In this document: positions 12,680 to 19,303 of the stretch, one piece after another
How positions within the stretch are numbered: the stretch's first letter is position 1
Layout: each line of letters begins with the position of its first letter
DNA from: UBA10003 sp964365025
GTDB taxonomy: Bacteria; Patescibacteriota; Patescibacteriia; Magasanikbacterales; UBA10003
Reading direction: 5' to 3'
DNA length: 27,422 bases
Assembly: GCA_964365025.1 (NCBI GenBank)
Contig: CAYIOJ010000009.1
Span: 1 to 27,422, forward strand
Position numbers and translations under genes: made by a program
Notes under the pieces: model-generated
Database searches by the model: none
Seen by the model: the letters and a program-made list of their open reading frames with translations, nothing else
Told to the model about the DNA's origin: nothing

Positions 12680-13975
12680 CTATTTATTTTTCCAACTGAC
12701 ATCCTGCCGGCAGACTAATCTTTGGGCGTCGACCGGTTCAGCCATTAATTCAACAACAATCTTCTCCATCCTAACACCTTGCGAACCTTTTATCAAGATC
12801 AAATCACCGGCGTGAATATTTTCCCGCAAAAATCTACCAGCTTCAACGCTGATGGCAAATTCAACAATTTTATCCTCGCCCATTCCCCGCACCCGCGCCG
12901 CCTCGGCCACAATCTTCGCCCTCTCCCCCACTGCCGCCAAAAAATCAATTCCCAACTCCGCGGCTTTGGCCCCCAGTTCCTGATGCGCTTCGGAAGTGTA
13001 AGAACCCAATTCCAGCATATCGCCCAAAACAGCGATACGCCGGCCACCCTCCACCACTTTTATCTCCGACAAAATCCGCAGGGCGAGGAGAGCCGCCAGA
13101 GGCGACGAATTATATGAATCGTCAATAATCGTGGTAAAATTCGCACCGGGCAAAAGGCGCATGCGTGAAGGCGGCGGATTATAAAAACGCAGACGCTCGC
13201 TTACTTCCACTAAATTTAATCCGTAGTTCAGGCCGACCGCGGCGGCGGCCAAAGCGGCGTAAACGTGCTGGGTGCCGACAACTTCCGGCAAAAATATCGG
13301 CACCACCGATCCGCCATATTGAATTTTAAAATTAACTCCCGTAGTATCTAAAAATTCCTTTTCCACTTCTTGAATAATATTGAAGTTCACGGCGCGCACT
13401 GTCGCTTTGTCGCCAAAACCAAACGTAATCGTTTCCGCCTCGGTTTTAGCGATCATTGGCAAAATCTTTTCGTCATCGGCATTTAGAATCGCGACGTCGT
13501 TCTTTGATAGATGAGTGACAATAATTTGTTTCTCCTTGGCCACTTGATTGACAGTTTTAAAAAATTCAGTGTGTGCTTGGGCCACGGCCGTAATCACGCC
13601 CACCCGGCAGGGCGCCAGATTGGTCAGATAACTAATATCGCCCGGATGGTCTGCTCCCATTTCCAAAATTAAAATTTCCGGATACTGCTTATCGCGTTGC
13701 AAAAGCAGACCGGTGACGCGCCAAAAAATCTCCAGCCATTTCCATACCGAATGCCCGCCGCTTTCCATTCCTAGAATTGTCAACGGCAAACCGATTTCAT
13801 TATTGTAATTTTTTACATTGCGGCGGCAACGAAATTTTTCCGAGAGCACGGCGAAAATCGCCTCTTTGGCAGAGGTTTTACCCACCGAACCGGTAATGCC
13901 AATCACTTCCGGATGATATTTGCGCAACACTGCTTGAGAGAGCAGGCGCAGGATGAATTGGAGAATGTATTTCAT
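12680..13975 (-). CDS. murF: UDP-N-acetylmuramoyl-tripeptide--D-Ala-D-Ala ligase MurF, lacking the N-terminal domain
   Basis: Last cytoplasmic ligase of peptidoglycan precursor synthesis. The Mur-ligase core is complete: P-loop ITGSVGKTSAKEA, NNEIGLPLTIL, LEMGADHPGDISYLTNLAP, HTEFF, NADDEKI, DDSYNSSPLA, VLGDMLELG and KGSQGVRMEKIV. In this 431-residue protein the P-loop begins near residue 28, whereas typical MurF has about 80-100 residues of UMAF-tripeptide-binding domain first; here a hydrophobic amphipathic helix (YILQFILRLLSQAVLRKY) takes its place and could anchor the enzyme to the membrane. The ATG at 13975 is chosen; a GTG at 13984 overlapping the upstream stop (GTGA) is possible. The last residues derive from a CTGCCGGCAG-type repeat. 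Fourth gene of the envelope unit. Confidence 0.93.
   Translation of the reverse strand: MKYILQFILRLLSQAVLRKYHPEVIGITGSVGKTSAKEAIFAVLSEKFRCRRNVKNYNNEIGLPLTILGMESGGHSVWKWLEIFWRVTGLLLQRDKQYPEILILEMGADHPGDISYLTNLAPCRVGVITAVAQAHTEFFKTVNQVAKEKQIIVTHLSKNDVAILNADDEKILPMIAKTEAETITFGFGDKATVRAVNFNIIQEVEKEFLDTTGVNFKIQYGGSVVPIFLPEVVGTQHVYAALAAAAVGLNYGLNLVEVSERLRFYNPPPSRMRLLPGANFTTIIDDSYNSSPLAALLALRILSEIKVVEGGRRIAVLGDMLELGSYTSEAHQELGAKAAELGIDFLAAVGERAKIVAEAARVRGMGEDKIVEFAISVEAGRFLRENIHAGDLILIKGSQGVRMEKIVVELMAEPVDAQRLVCRQDVSWKNK
12704..12713. repeat. CTGCCGGCAG palindrome (family C) in the murF 3' end
   Basis: Ten-bp perfect palindrome within sequence coding for the last residues of MurF (VCRQDVSWKNK). The same core occurs at 23092-23103, inside the glycosyltransferase gene. 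Confidence 0.5.
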
Positions 13976-13980
13976 ATTTG

Positions 13981-15729
13981 TCACTTATTCGGCGGAATTT
14001 CCAGATATTGCAATAAAAATTTAGCGATCTCGCCGAAAGTCGGCACAGCCGTATATTCGGCAAAACGCCGCTCCGGCTCCTCATACTTTACTAACATAAC
14101 AAAGACCGGATCGTCAACCGGTCCAAATCCGATAAATGTTTGGTTGGTGGCGCTCTCAACATATTCGCCATTGGTTCCTGGAATCTGCGCCGTGCCGGTT
14201 TTGCCGCCAATGTAGTAGCCCTCCACCCCCGCCTTCTTGCCATGGCCTTCGCGCACCACTGTCGTGAGCATTCCACCGAGCAAACGCGCCGAGCGGGCGG
14301 AAATCACCTGCCGCACCATTTGCGGAACGCGTTTTTCCGCCGTGCCGTCCGGTTGCCGAATTTCCGAAATAATATATGGTTTATATAATTTTCCCTGATT
14401 GGCAATCGCGCCAAAAGCCGACGCCAATTGCATTGGCGTGGCCGTAATGCCTTGTCCGAAAGACGCCGTGGCCAGATAAATTTCTTTTTCTTTTTCCAAA
14501 GAACTGATATTGCCCGAGACTTCGGTGTCCAATTCCACGCCGGTCAAAACGCCAAAACCAAAATCCCGCGCATATTTTTTAAAATCCTGGTGGCCCAACG
14601 CGCGCGCGGCAAAATACGCGCCAGTATTGATTGATTCTTTTAACACTCCGGTCATGGTTTGATTGCCGTAACTTTTGTCAGCCGCGTTTTTGATAACATG
14701 GCTTCCCAGCTGAATATATCCTTTGTCAAAATAGACAGTATCGGGAGACACCGCGCCCGCGTCCACAGCTCCGGCCATGGTAATGGCTTTGAAAACCGAA
14801 CCAGGTTCGTAAGGCGTAAAAATCGCCGAATTATTAAAAACGCCGATATTTTTTGTTTTTTGATAACTATTGGGATCAAACCCGGGCTCGTTGCATATGG
14901 CTAAAATCGCGCCGGTTTTTGGATTTAGAATTACCACGGTACCGCCCTTGGCATTATACTCGGCCACGCCTTCTTTTAATTTTTGACAAGCAACATATTC
15001 TATGGTTTTATCCATTGTCAAAATCAAATCCGCGCCATCTTTCGCCTCGGCCATTTCACGACCGGCCAAAGGCAACCAACCGCCGGTGGCATCGCGCTCA
15101 CCCAACATATACCCTGATTCGCCGGAGAGCAAATCATTAAAATACCCCTCCAGGCCGTAATGCCCGATCGGTTTGCCATCGTCAGACAGACCTAAAAATC
15201 CAACCACCTGACTCGCCATTTCCTTTTCCGGATAAAAACGCGCCGGTTGCCGTTCAAAATACACGCCAGCCATTTTTTCCAGTTTTAATTCTTCCACCGC
15301 CGCCAAATCAACTTGTTTTTTAATAATTTCATAACGACTGCCGGAATTTTTCACTTTTGAGGCCGCCTGCATTTCATCCAATCCTAATTTTTTTGCCAAA
15401 ATCAACGCTACCTGACTGGAGCTATGAGTGTTTTTGACATCGGCGATAATCTTCGGATCGGCAACGACAATAAAAGTATCTTTGTTCAAAGCTAACGGCG
15501 AAGGTTCGCCGGTTTTTTTATCATTCTGAAAAAAAATGCGCCCGCGCTCGGGCAACAATTCTTTCTTAAGCAGATGTTTATTTTCGGCCAAGACGGAATA
15601 ATGCGCGCCTTGCCAGATTTGCAACATAAAAAGCCGGCCGATGATCGCCAGCGCGAACAGCCCGAAGCCGATTTTAATCACGAGTGTTCTGTTGTCAGAC
15701 GATGCTAACGAACGTTTTCTGCGGTACAT
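13981..15729 (-). CDS. Penicillin-binding protein, FtsI/PBP2-type transpeptidase
   Basis: Class B monofunctional transpeptidase of 582 residues that crosslinks peptidoglycan outside the membrane. One N-terminal signal anchor is at about 16-38 (VIKIGFGLFALAIIGRLFML), with the PBP-dimer domain at about 55-225 (LLPERGRIFFQND; YPEKEMASQVVGFLG; GLEGYFNDLLSG). The transpeptidase domain follows with S311-V-F-K314, S366-I-N368 and K510-T-G-T. The catalytic motifs are intact, so it should be active and beta-lactam sensitive. FtsI versus PBP2 cannot be decided; adjacency to murF resembles the division and cell-wall (dcw) order and favours the FtsI role. It overlaps or nearly abuts murF and starts 2 nt after pilT. 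Confidence 0.95.
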   Translation of the reverse strand: MYRRKRSLASSDNRTLVIKIGFGLFALAIIGRLFMLQIWQGAHYSVLAENKHLLKKELLPERGRIFFQNDKKTGEPSPLALNKDTFIVVADPKIIADVKNTHSSSQVALILAKKLGLDEMQAASKVKNSGSRYEIIKKQVDLAAVEELKLEKMAGVYFERQPARFYPEKEMASQVVGFLGLSDDGKPIGHYGLEGYFNDLLSGESGYMLGERDATGGWLPLAGREMAEAKDGADLILTMDKTIEYVACQKLKEGVAEYNAKGGTVVILNPKTGAILAICNEPGFDPNSYQKTKNIGVFNNSAIFTPYEPGSVFKAITMAGAVDAGAVSPDTVYFDKGYIQLGSHVIKNAADKSYGNQTMTGVLKESINTGAYFAARALGHQDFKKYARDFGFGVLTGVELDTEVSGNISSLEKEKEIYLATASFGQGITATPMQLASAFGAIANQGKLYKPYIISEIRQPDGTAEKRVPQMVRQVISARSARLLGGMLTTVVREGHGKKAGVEGYYIGGKTGTAQIPGTNGEYVESATNQTFIGFGPVDDPVFVMLVKYEEPERRFAEYTAVPTFGEIAKFLLQYLEIPPNK

Positions 15730-15731
15730 AT

Positions 15732-16775
15732 TTACACATATCTCCTCTTCGTCCCGCCGCCCAGTCGTTTCTTCGCCACATCATCCGCCACGAGTCCATC
15801 TTTCACCAACGCCTGCATATCATTTTGCAAACTGATCATCCCCTCTTTAGCGCCGGTCTGAATCACCGAATCAATCTGCGCGATTTTATTTTCGCGGATA
15901 AGATTAGCCACGGCCGGAGTATTAATTAAAATTTCCCGCGCGGCCACGAGTCCATTATTTTTCATTGGCAAAAGCTGCTGGGAAATTACCGCCTTCAAAA
16001 CCGCGGCCAACTGCACCAAAACTTGTTTTTGTTTAGCGCCATCAAACACATCCACAATGCGCTCCACTGATTCAGCGGCCGAAGGAGTGTGCAGTGTAGA
16101 AAAGACCAAATGCCCGGTTTCCGCCGCGGTCAGGGCGGCGCTGATGGTTTCGGGATCGCGCATTTCGCCCACAAAAATCACATTGGGGTCTTGGCGTAAA
16201 ACATATTTTAAAGCCGTGTGAAAATCCTTGGTGTCAATCCCCACTTCTCTCTGTTCAATTAAAGATTTTTTGTCTTCAAAAACAAATTCAATCGGATCCT
16301 CAATCGTCACGATGTGCGCTTTGCGTTCCTGATTGATTATTTCAATCATTGAAGCAATGGTGGTAGACTTGCCGCAACCGGTCGGGCCGGTCACCAAGAC
16401 CAATCCGTCCAAGAGTTTGGGCAACTGCATCATGGTTTCGGAAAACCGCAAATCCTTGGCGCTGGGAATGTCTTTGGGCACTACGCGCGCGCTCAAACCC
16501 ACTCTACCCTGTTCCTGATGCAGATTTATCCTAAAACGAGTGCCCTTGATTTCATAGCTGAAATCCAGCTCTTTATTTTCATCAAACCGTTCTTTTTGGG
16601 TTTTATTTAACAAGGAATTGATGCCAACGCCCAATTCCGCGGCGGAGATCGCCGTATCTTCAATATCTTCCAATTGCCCTTGTACGCGCAACATGGGCTT
16701 TTCCTCGCCGACCAAGTGCAAATCCGACGCCCCCTTTTTAATCGCCAACTCAAAATATGATTTTATTGGTTTCAT
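15732..16775 (-). CDS. pilT: Type IV pilus retraction ATPase PilT
   Basis: Hexameric secretion-type ATPase of 347 residues powering pilus retraction. N-terminal PAS-like domain at about 1-100 (ASDLHLVGEEKPMLRVQGQL is the usual PilT start). The core has Walker A LVTGPTGCGKSTT, Asp box VTIEDPIEFVFEDKKS, Walker B RQDPNVIFVGEMRD, and the His box TAAETGHLVFSTLHT. The C-terminal AIRNLIRE-type PilT signature is represented by AVANLIRENKIAQ. Length matches the family. No other pilus gene is in the window; it lies between a sugar transferase and a transpeptidase with gaps of 8 and 2 nt, so the operon mixes envelope functions. Confidence 0.96.
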   Translation of the reverse strand: MKPIKSYFELAIKKGASDLHLVGEEKPMLRVQGQLEDIEDTAISAAELGVGINSLLNKTQKERFDENKELDFSYEIKGTRFRINLHQEQGRVGLSARVVPKDIPSAKDLRFSETMMQLPKLLDGLVLVTGPTGCGKSTTIASMIEIINQERKAHIVTIEDPIEFVFEDKKSLIEQREVGIDTKDFHTALKYVLRQDPNVIFVGEMRDPETISAALTAAETGHLVFSTLHTPSAAESVERIVDVFDGAKQKQVLVQLAAVLKAVISQQLLPMKNNGLVAAREILINTPAVANLIRENKIAQIDSVIQTGAKEGMISLQNDMQALVKDGLVADDVAKKRLGGGTKRRYV

Positions 16776-16783
16776 AAAATAAA

Positions 16784-17428
16784 TTAAATACCTTTATGTT
16801 CTAAAACGCGCCTAATAGTGCGCGCAATAATTTTTAAATCAAACCAAAAAATTTCTAGGGCCGAACGCGTGCGACAAAATTCAATGTAGGTGGTGTCCAT
16901 TTCTTCATCGGATTCAGTATGCCAGCCCTTATATGATTGAAAATAACCGGTCAGGCCGGATTTGATAATTTTTTTGGTGTAAATGCCTTTATCTAATAAT
17001 TTCTGATAATTAACTAAATTAGCCGGCCGCGGCCCGACTAAACTCATGTCCCCTTTCAGCACATTCCACAACTGCGGCGCTTCGTCTAAATAAATTTTTT
17101 TCAGAATCCAGCCAACTGACAAAAAATTATGGCGCTCTTTTTCCAATTCGGCAGTATGCACGAACTTTTCTTTCTTTAACAATTCATCAATCGCTCTTTG
17201 TTGGCAGACGCGGATTTTGCACATCTTGAATTTCTGACCGCCAGAAATACGCTCTTCGCAATAAAATAAACGCCCTCTGGCCAACGGATAAAACATTTGT
17301 TCAATCAGCAGGGCGATAAAAAAGATAAAAAGCAGAGGCGCCAGAACAGCGAATAAAATTAAACTGCCAAATATGTCAAAAACTCGCTTTATTTTAGGAA
17401 TATATACAAAGTCCTCTACTGTGAGCAT
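16784..17428 (-). CDS. Bacterial sugar transferase (undecaprenyl-phosphate sugar phosphotransferase)
   Basis: Membrane enzyme that transfers a sugar-1-phosphate to undecaprenyl phosphate to begin surface-glycan synthesis. From the chosen ATG it has 214 residues: a transmembrane or re-entrant helix at about 19-42 (FGSLILFAVLAPLLFIFFIA), then the catalytic region with KKIYLDEAPQLWNVLKGDMS, LVGPRPA and SGLTGYFQ. The usual KFRSM motif is changed to KFKMCKIR. This is the short catalytic form (WecP/PglC-like) without the PglC/WbaP N-terminal extensions. The frame is open upstream to 17527, but that would run through tRNA-Pro, so ATG 17428 is used. Its promoter -10 is only 7 nt upstream, implying a leaderless mRNA. 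It heads the envelope unit down to murF. Confidence 0.92.
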   Translation of the reverse strand: MLTVEDFVYIPKIKRVFDIFGSLILFAVLAPLLFIFFIALLIEQMFYPLARGRLFYCEERISGGQKFKMCKIRVCQQRAIDELLKKEKFVHTAELEKERHNFLSVGWILKKIYLDEAPQLWNVLKGDMSLVGPRPANLVNYQKLLDKGIYTKKIIKSGLTGYFQSYKGWHTESDEEMDTTYIEFCRTRSALEIFWFDLKIIARTIRRVLEHKGI

Positions 17429-17435
17429 ATTAGAA

Positions 17436-17464
17436 ATTCTACCACATCTTGCTTTTTGGGGCAA
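17436..17464 (-). promoter_or_regulatory. Promoter of the sugar transferase - pilT - PBP - murF unit
   Basis: Minus strand TTGCCC (17459-17464), 17-nt spacer, TAGAAT (17436-17441) preceded by TGTGG (extended -10). It overlaps the divergent tRNA-Pro promoter. The ATG is 7 nt after the -10, so the transcript is probably leaderless. Confidence 0.6.
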
Positions 17465-17477
17465 TTTAAAGTATAAT
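17449..17477 (+). promoter_or_regulatory. Promoter of tRNA-Pro
   Basis: TTGCTT (17449-17454), 17-nt spacer, TATAAT (17472-17477); the tRNA begins 9 nt after the -10. It faces the divergent promoter at 17436-17464. Confidence 0.75.
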
Positions 17478-17485
17478 TTCAAAAT

Positions 17486-17558
17486 CGGGCTGTAGCGCAG
17501 TTGGTAGCGCGCATGGTTCGGGACCATGAGGTCGGGGGTTCGAGCCCCCCCAGCCCGA
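17486..17558 (+). tRNA. tRNA-Pro (anticodon CGG), no encoded CCA
   Basis: Cloverleaf of 73 nt: acceptor CGGGCTG / CAGCCCG, D arm GCGCAGTTGGTAGCGC, anticodon stem CATGG / CCATG with loop TTCGGGA (anticodon CGG), variable AGGTC, T arm GGGGG-TTCGAGC-CCCCC, discriminator A. The next bases are TTT, so CCA must be added after transcription, unlike tRNA-Glu in this window. The dedA-type gene starts 11 nt downstream. Confidence 0.97.
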
Positions 17559-17569
17559 TTTTTAATAGT

Positions 17570-18208
17570 ATGTTTGATTTAATCGCCATTATCAAAGCCG
17601 GCGGATACATCGGTATTTTTTCAATTGTTTTCGCCGAATCCGGCTTGCTTATCGGCTTTTTTTTCCCGGGCGACAGCTTGCTTTTTACCGCCGGATTTTT
17701 GGCCTCGCAGGGATTTTTGCGCATTTCCATTCTAATGATTGGTTCGTTTATTGCGGCAGTTATCGGCGACAACGTTGGCTACTCTTTTGGTCTGCGTGTG
17801 GGACCAAAAATTTTCAAACGTGAGGATTCTTTAATTTTTCATAAAGATCATCTGCTCCGCGCGCAAAATTTTTACGCTAAACACGGAGGCAAGGCGATAA
17901 TTCTCGCGCGTTTTATGCCGATTGTCCGCACTTTCGCGCCGATTTTAGCGGGCGTTGGTAAAATGCGCTATGGCACATTTCTCGCTTACAATATCGTCGG
18001 CGGATTTCTCTGGGCCGCAGGCTTAAGCGGCTTGGGATATTTTTTGGGTAGCGCCATTCCTAATGTTGACAGGTATCTCCTGCCAATAATTATTTTGATT
18101 ATTCTCCTCTCTGTCGCGCCGTCGTTTTATCATGTGCTGAAAGACCCGACTCTGCGGCGGCATTTTTGGCAAACCGGCGTAAGAATGCTGAAAAAATTTA
18201 AGAGATAA
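17570..18208 (+). CDS. DedA-family membrane protein
   Basis: Integral membrane protein of 212 residues with the DedA (SNARE-associated) pattern: hydrophobic N-terminus, FAESGLLIGFFFPGDSLLFTAG, then FIAAVIGDNVGYSFGLRVG, a loop (FHKDHLLRAQNFYAKHGGKA), RFMPIVRTFAPILAGVGKMR, and two C-terminal helices. Acidic E23-like and the conserved RFxPxxRT arginines are present, matching DedA proteins thought to move undecaprenyl phosphate or related lipids across the membrane. The frame is open upstream through the tRNA; ATG 17570 is the first start after it. No Shine-Dalgarno sequence; it is probably cotranscribed with tRNA-Pro and released by tRNA 3' processing. A role in lipid-carrier recycling would fit the divergent sugar transferase, but that is inference. 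Confidence 0.94.
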   Translation: MFDLIAIIKAGGYIGIFSIVFAESGLLIGFFFPGDSLLFTAGFLASQGFLRISILMIGSFIAAVIGDNVGYSFGLRVGPKIFKREDSLIFHKDHLLRAQNFYAKHGGKAIILARFMPIVRTFAPILAGVGKMRYGTFLAYNIVGGFLWAAGLSGLGYFLGSAIPNVDRYLLPIIILIILLSVAPSFYHVLKDPTLRRHFWQTGVRMLKKFKR

Positions 18209-18248
18209 AAAGGCCGCTCTTTGTTCACTTCGTGAACTTGAGGCGGCC
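18207..18248 (-). terminator. Terminator downstream of nrdG
   Basis: GGCCGC (18212-18217) pairs with GCGGCC (18243-18248), with an inner GTTCAC-TTC-GTGAAC stem. On the minus strand it is followed by TTTTTAT, so it serves the nrdG transcript; it also lies just after the dedA stop and could stabilise that 3' end. Confidence 0.78.
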
Positions 18249-18347
18249 GAAAGGAACAACAGACAATCTAAAGCTTCTTAATGGCGTATTTATACCCCCT
18301 TAGTTACTACATCAATTTTTACATTTTTTCTATCAACAAGTCAAGGG

Positions 18348-19043
18348 TCACCTCACCACACATCTCTCCACCCACTTCTCGCATTCTTTCGTCGCCTGTT
18401 GCAAATCAGCGTCGCTCAAAGATGTTTGATTTAAAAAATATTCGCTCACCAGCCACTCGCGCGGAATAAATTTTTGCAAAACAAAAATCTTCGCGCCGGC
18501 AATCAAGTGCGCCATTTCTTCAATGTCTTCCAACGCATGCCAGCCCTGAATTACCGTGGAGCGAAATTCATAATCAACTCCGCTGTTTTTTATTAACTCA
18601 ATGCTCTTTTTTATCGCTTCTAAATTAACCGGACAGCCAATAATTTTTTCGTATTTTTCCAACGACGCTTTAATGTCCATGGCCCAAAAATCCACTAATT
18701 TTTCCTGATTCAACTTGATAATCATTTCCGGATTAGCGCCGTTAGTGTCAATCTTTATTAAAAATCCCATCTGTTTTATTTTTCGCGCAAATTCCAAAAA
18801 GTCGGACTGAATAGTCGGCTCGCCGCCGGTAATCACCACTCCCTCCAACAATCCTTGCCGCGATTTTAAAAATTCTAAAATTTCTTCTTCGGAAATTTTC
18901 TGATATTTTTTTTCTGCCGCTTTCACCAATTCCGGATTATGACAAAACCCGCAAGCAAAATTGCAGCCAACGGTAAAAACAATCGCCGCTACCTTGCCGG
19001 GATAATCCAACAAAGTCATTTGTTGCAATCCGCCTATTAACAT
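18348..19043 (-). CDS. nrdG: Anaerobic ribonucleotide reductase activating protein NrdG
   Basis: Radical SAM activase of 231 residues that installs the glycyl radical on NrdD. The CX3CX2C cluster motif CNFACGFC follows TLLDYPGKVAAIVFTVG, the usual NrdG/PflA-like start. VVITGGEPTIQ is the GGE motif, and KIDTNGANPEMI and VDFWAMDIKASLEKY follow as in the family. ATG 19043 is chosen; an in-frame TTG at 19052 lies in a hairpin. The gene is third in the order nrdD - glycyl-radical gene - nrdG, with a 10-bp stem hairpin 4 nt upstream of its ATG. It belongs to the longer NrdG type common in anaerobes, not the short E. coli type. Confidence 0.95.
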   Translation of the reverse strand: MLIGGLQQMTLLDYPGKVAAIVFTVGCNFACGFCHNPELVKAAEKKYQKISEEEILEFLKSRQGLLEGVVITGGEPTIQSDFLEFARKIKQMGFLIKIDTNGANPEMIIKLNQEKLVDFWAMDIKASLEKYEKIIGCPVNLEAIKKSIELIKNSGVDYEFRSTVIQGWHALEDIEEMAHLIAGAKIFVLQKFIPREWLVSEYFLNQTSLSDADLQQATKECEKWVERCVVR

Positions 19044-19047
19044 AGAA

Positions 19048-19086
19048 AACAAAAACCCGCTTGAGCATGGCCGGCAGGTTTTTGTT
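19048..19086 (-). terminator. Terminator-like hairpin just upstream of nrdG
   Basis: Perfect 10-bp stem AACAAAAACC (19048-19057) / GGTTTTTGTT (19077-19086) with a 19-nt loop containing GGCCGGC. On the minus strand the second arm is T-rich and runs to TTTTCT, so partial termination before nrdG is plausible. Confidence 0.6.
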
Positions 19087-19100
19087 ACTTATCCGCTGAT

Positions 19101-19274
19101 TTAATTGGCCGCTTCGGTCAACTGTTTATCGTACTCGCACCGGTCATAAAACTCGGCCTTTTTGCCCTTATTCCACTGGGCCACCGGACGCAGATACCCC
19201 ACAATGCGGGAATACACTTCGCAGGGCTGACGCTTGGCTGACAAATCCCCGCCGGATAATAAATCGTTTTGCAT
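19101..19274 (-). CDS. nrdD: Separate glycyl-radical domain of anaerobic ribonucleotide reductase (NrdD C-terminal part)
   Basis: A 57-residue protein that matches the C-terminal end of class III ribonucleotide reductases. The key segment is CEVYSRIVGYLRPVAQWNKG followed by KKAEFYDRCEYD, where the Gly in RIVGYLRP (G26) aligns with the residue that carries the stable glycyl radical in full-length NrdD. The gene has its own good ribosome site (GGAGG, 5 nt before the ATG) and starts 29 nt after the stop of the 704-residue nrdD, in a different frame. The nrdD part upstream ends without this motif, so the two polypeptides together make one enzyme; the small subunit would be the target of NrdG. The layout resembles the stand-alone glycyl-radical protein GrcA of pyruvate formate-lyase. 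A frameshift in the assembly is the alternative, but two clean gene ends and the ribosome site argue for a real split. Confidence 0.88.
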   Translation of the reverse strand: MQNDLLSGGDLSAKRQPCEVYSRIVGYLRPVAQWNKGKKAEFYDRCEYDKQLTEAAN

Positions 19275-19303
19275 AGTTCCTCCATGATAAACAGACCCGT
19301 AGC

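Noticed and set aside
16848..16861. AATTTCTAGGG also occurs inside the sugar transferase gene
   Set aside because: Only the first 11-12 nt match the duplicated hairpin element, no stem follows, and the residues are normal for the family; chance match.
17429..17569. Long upstream extensions of the sugar transferase (-) and DedA (+) frames
   Set aside because: Both would translate through tRNA-Pro and its promoter; internal ATGs fit the families.
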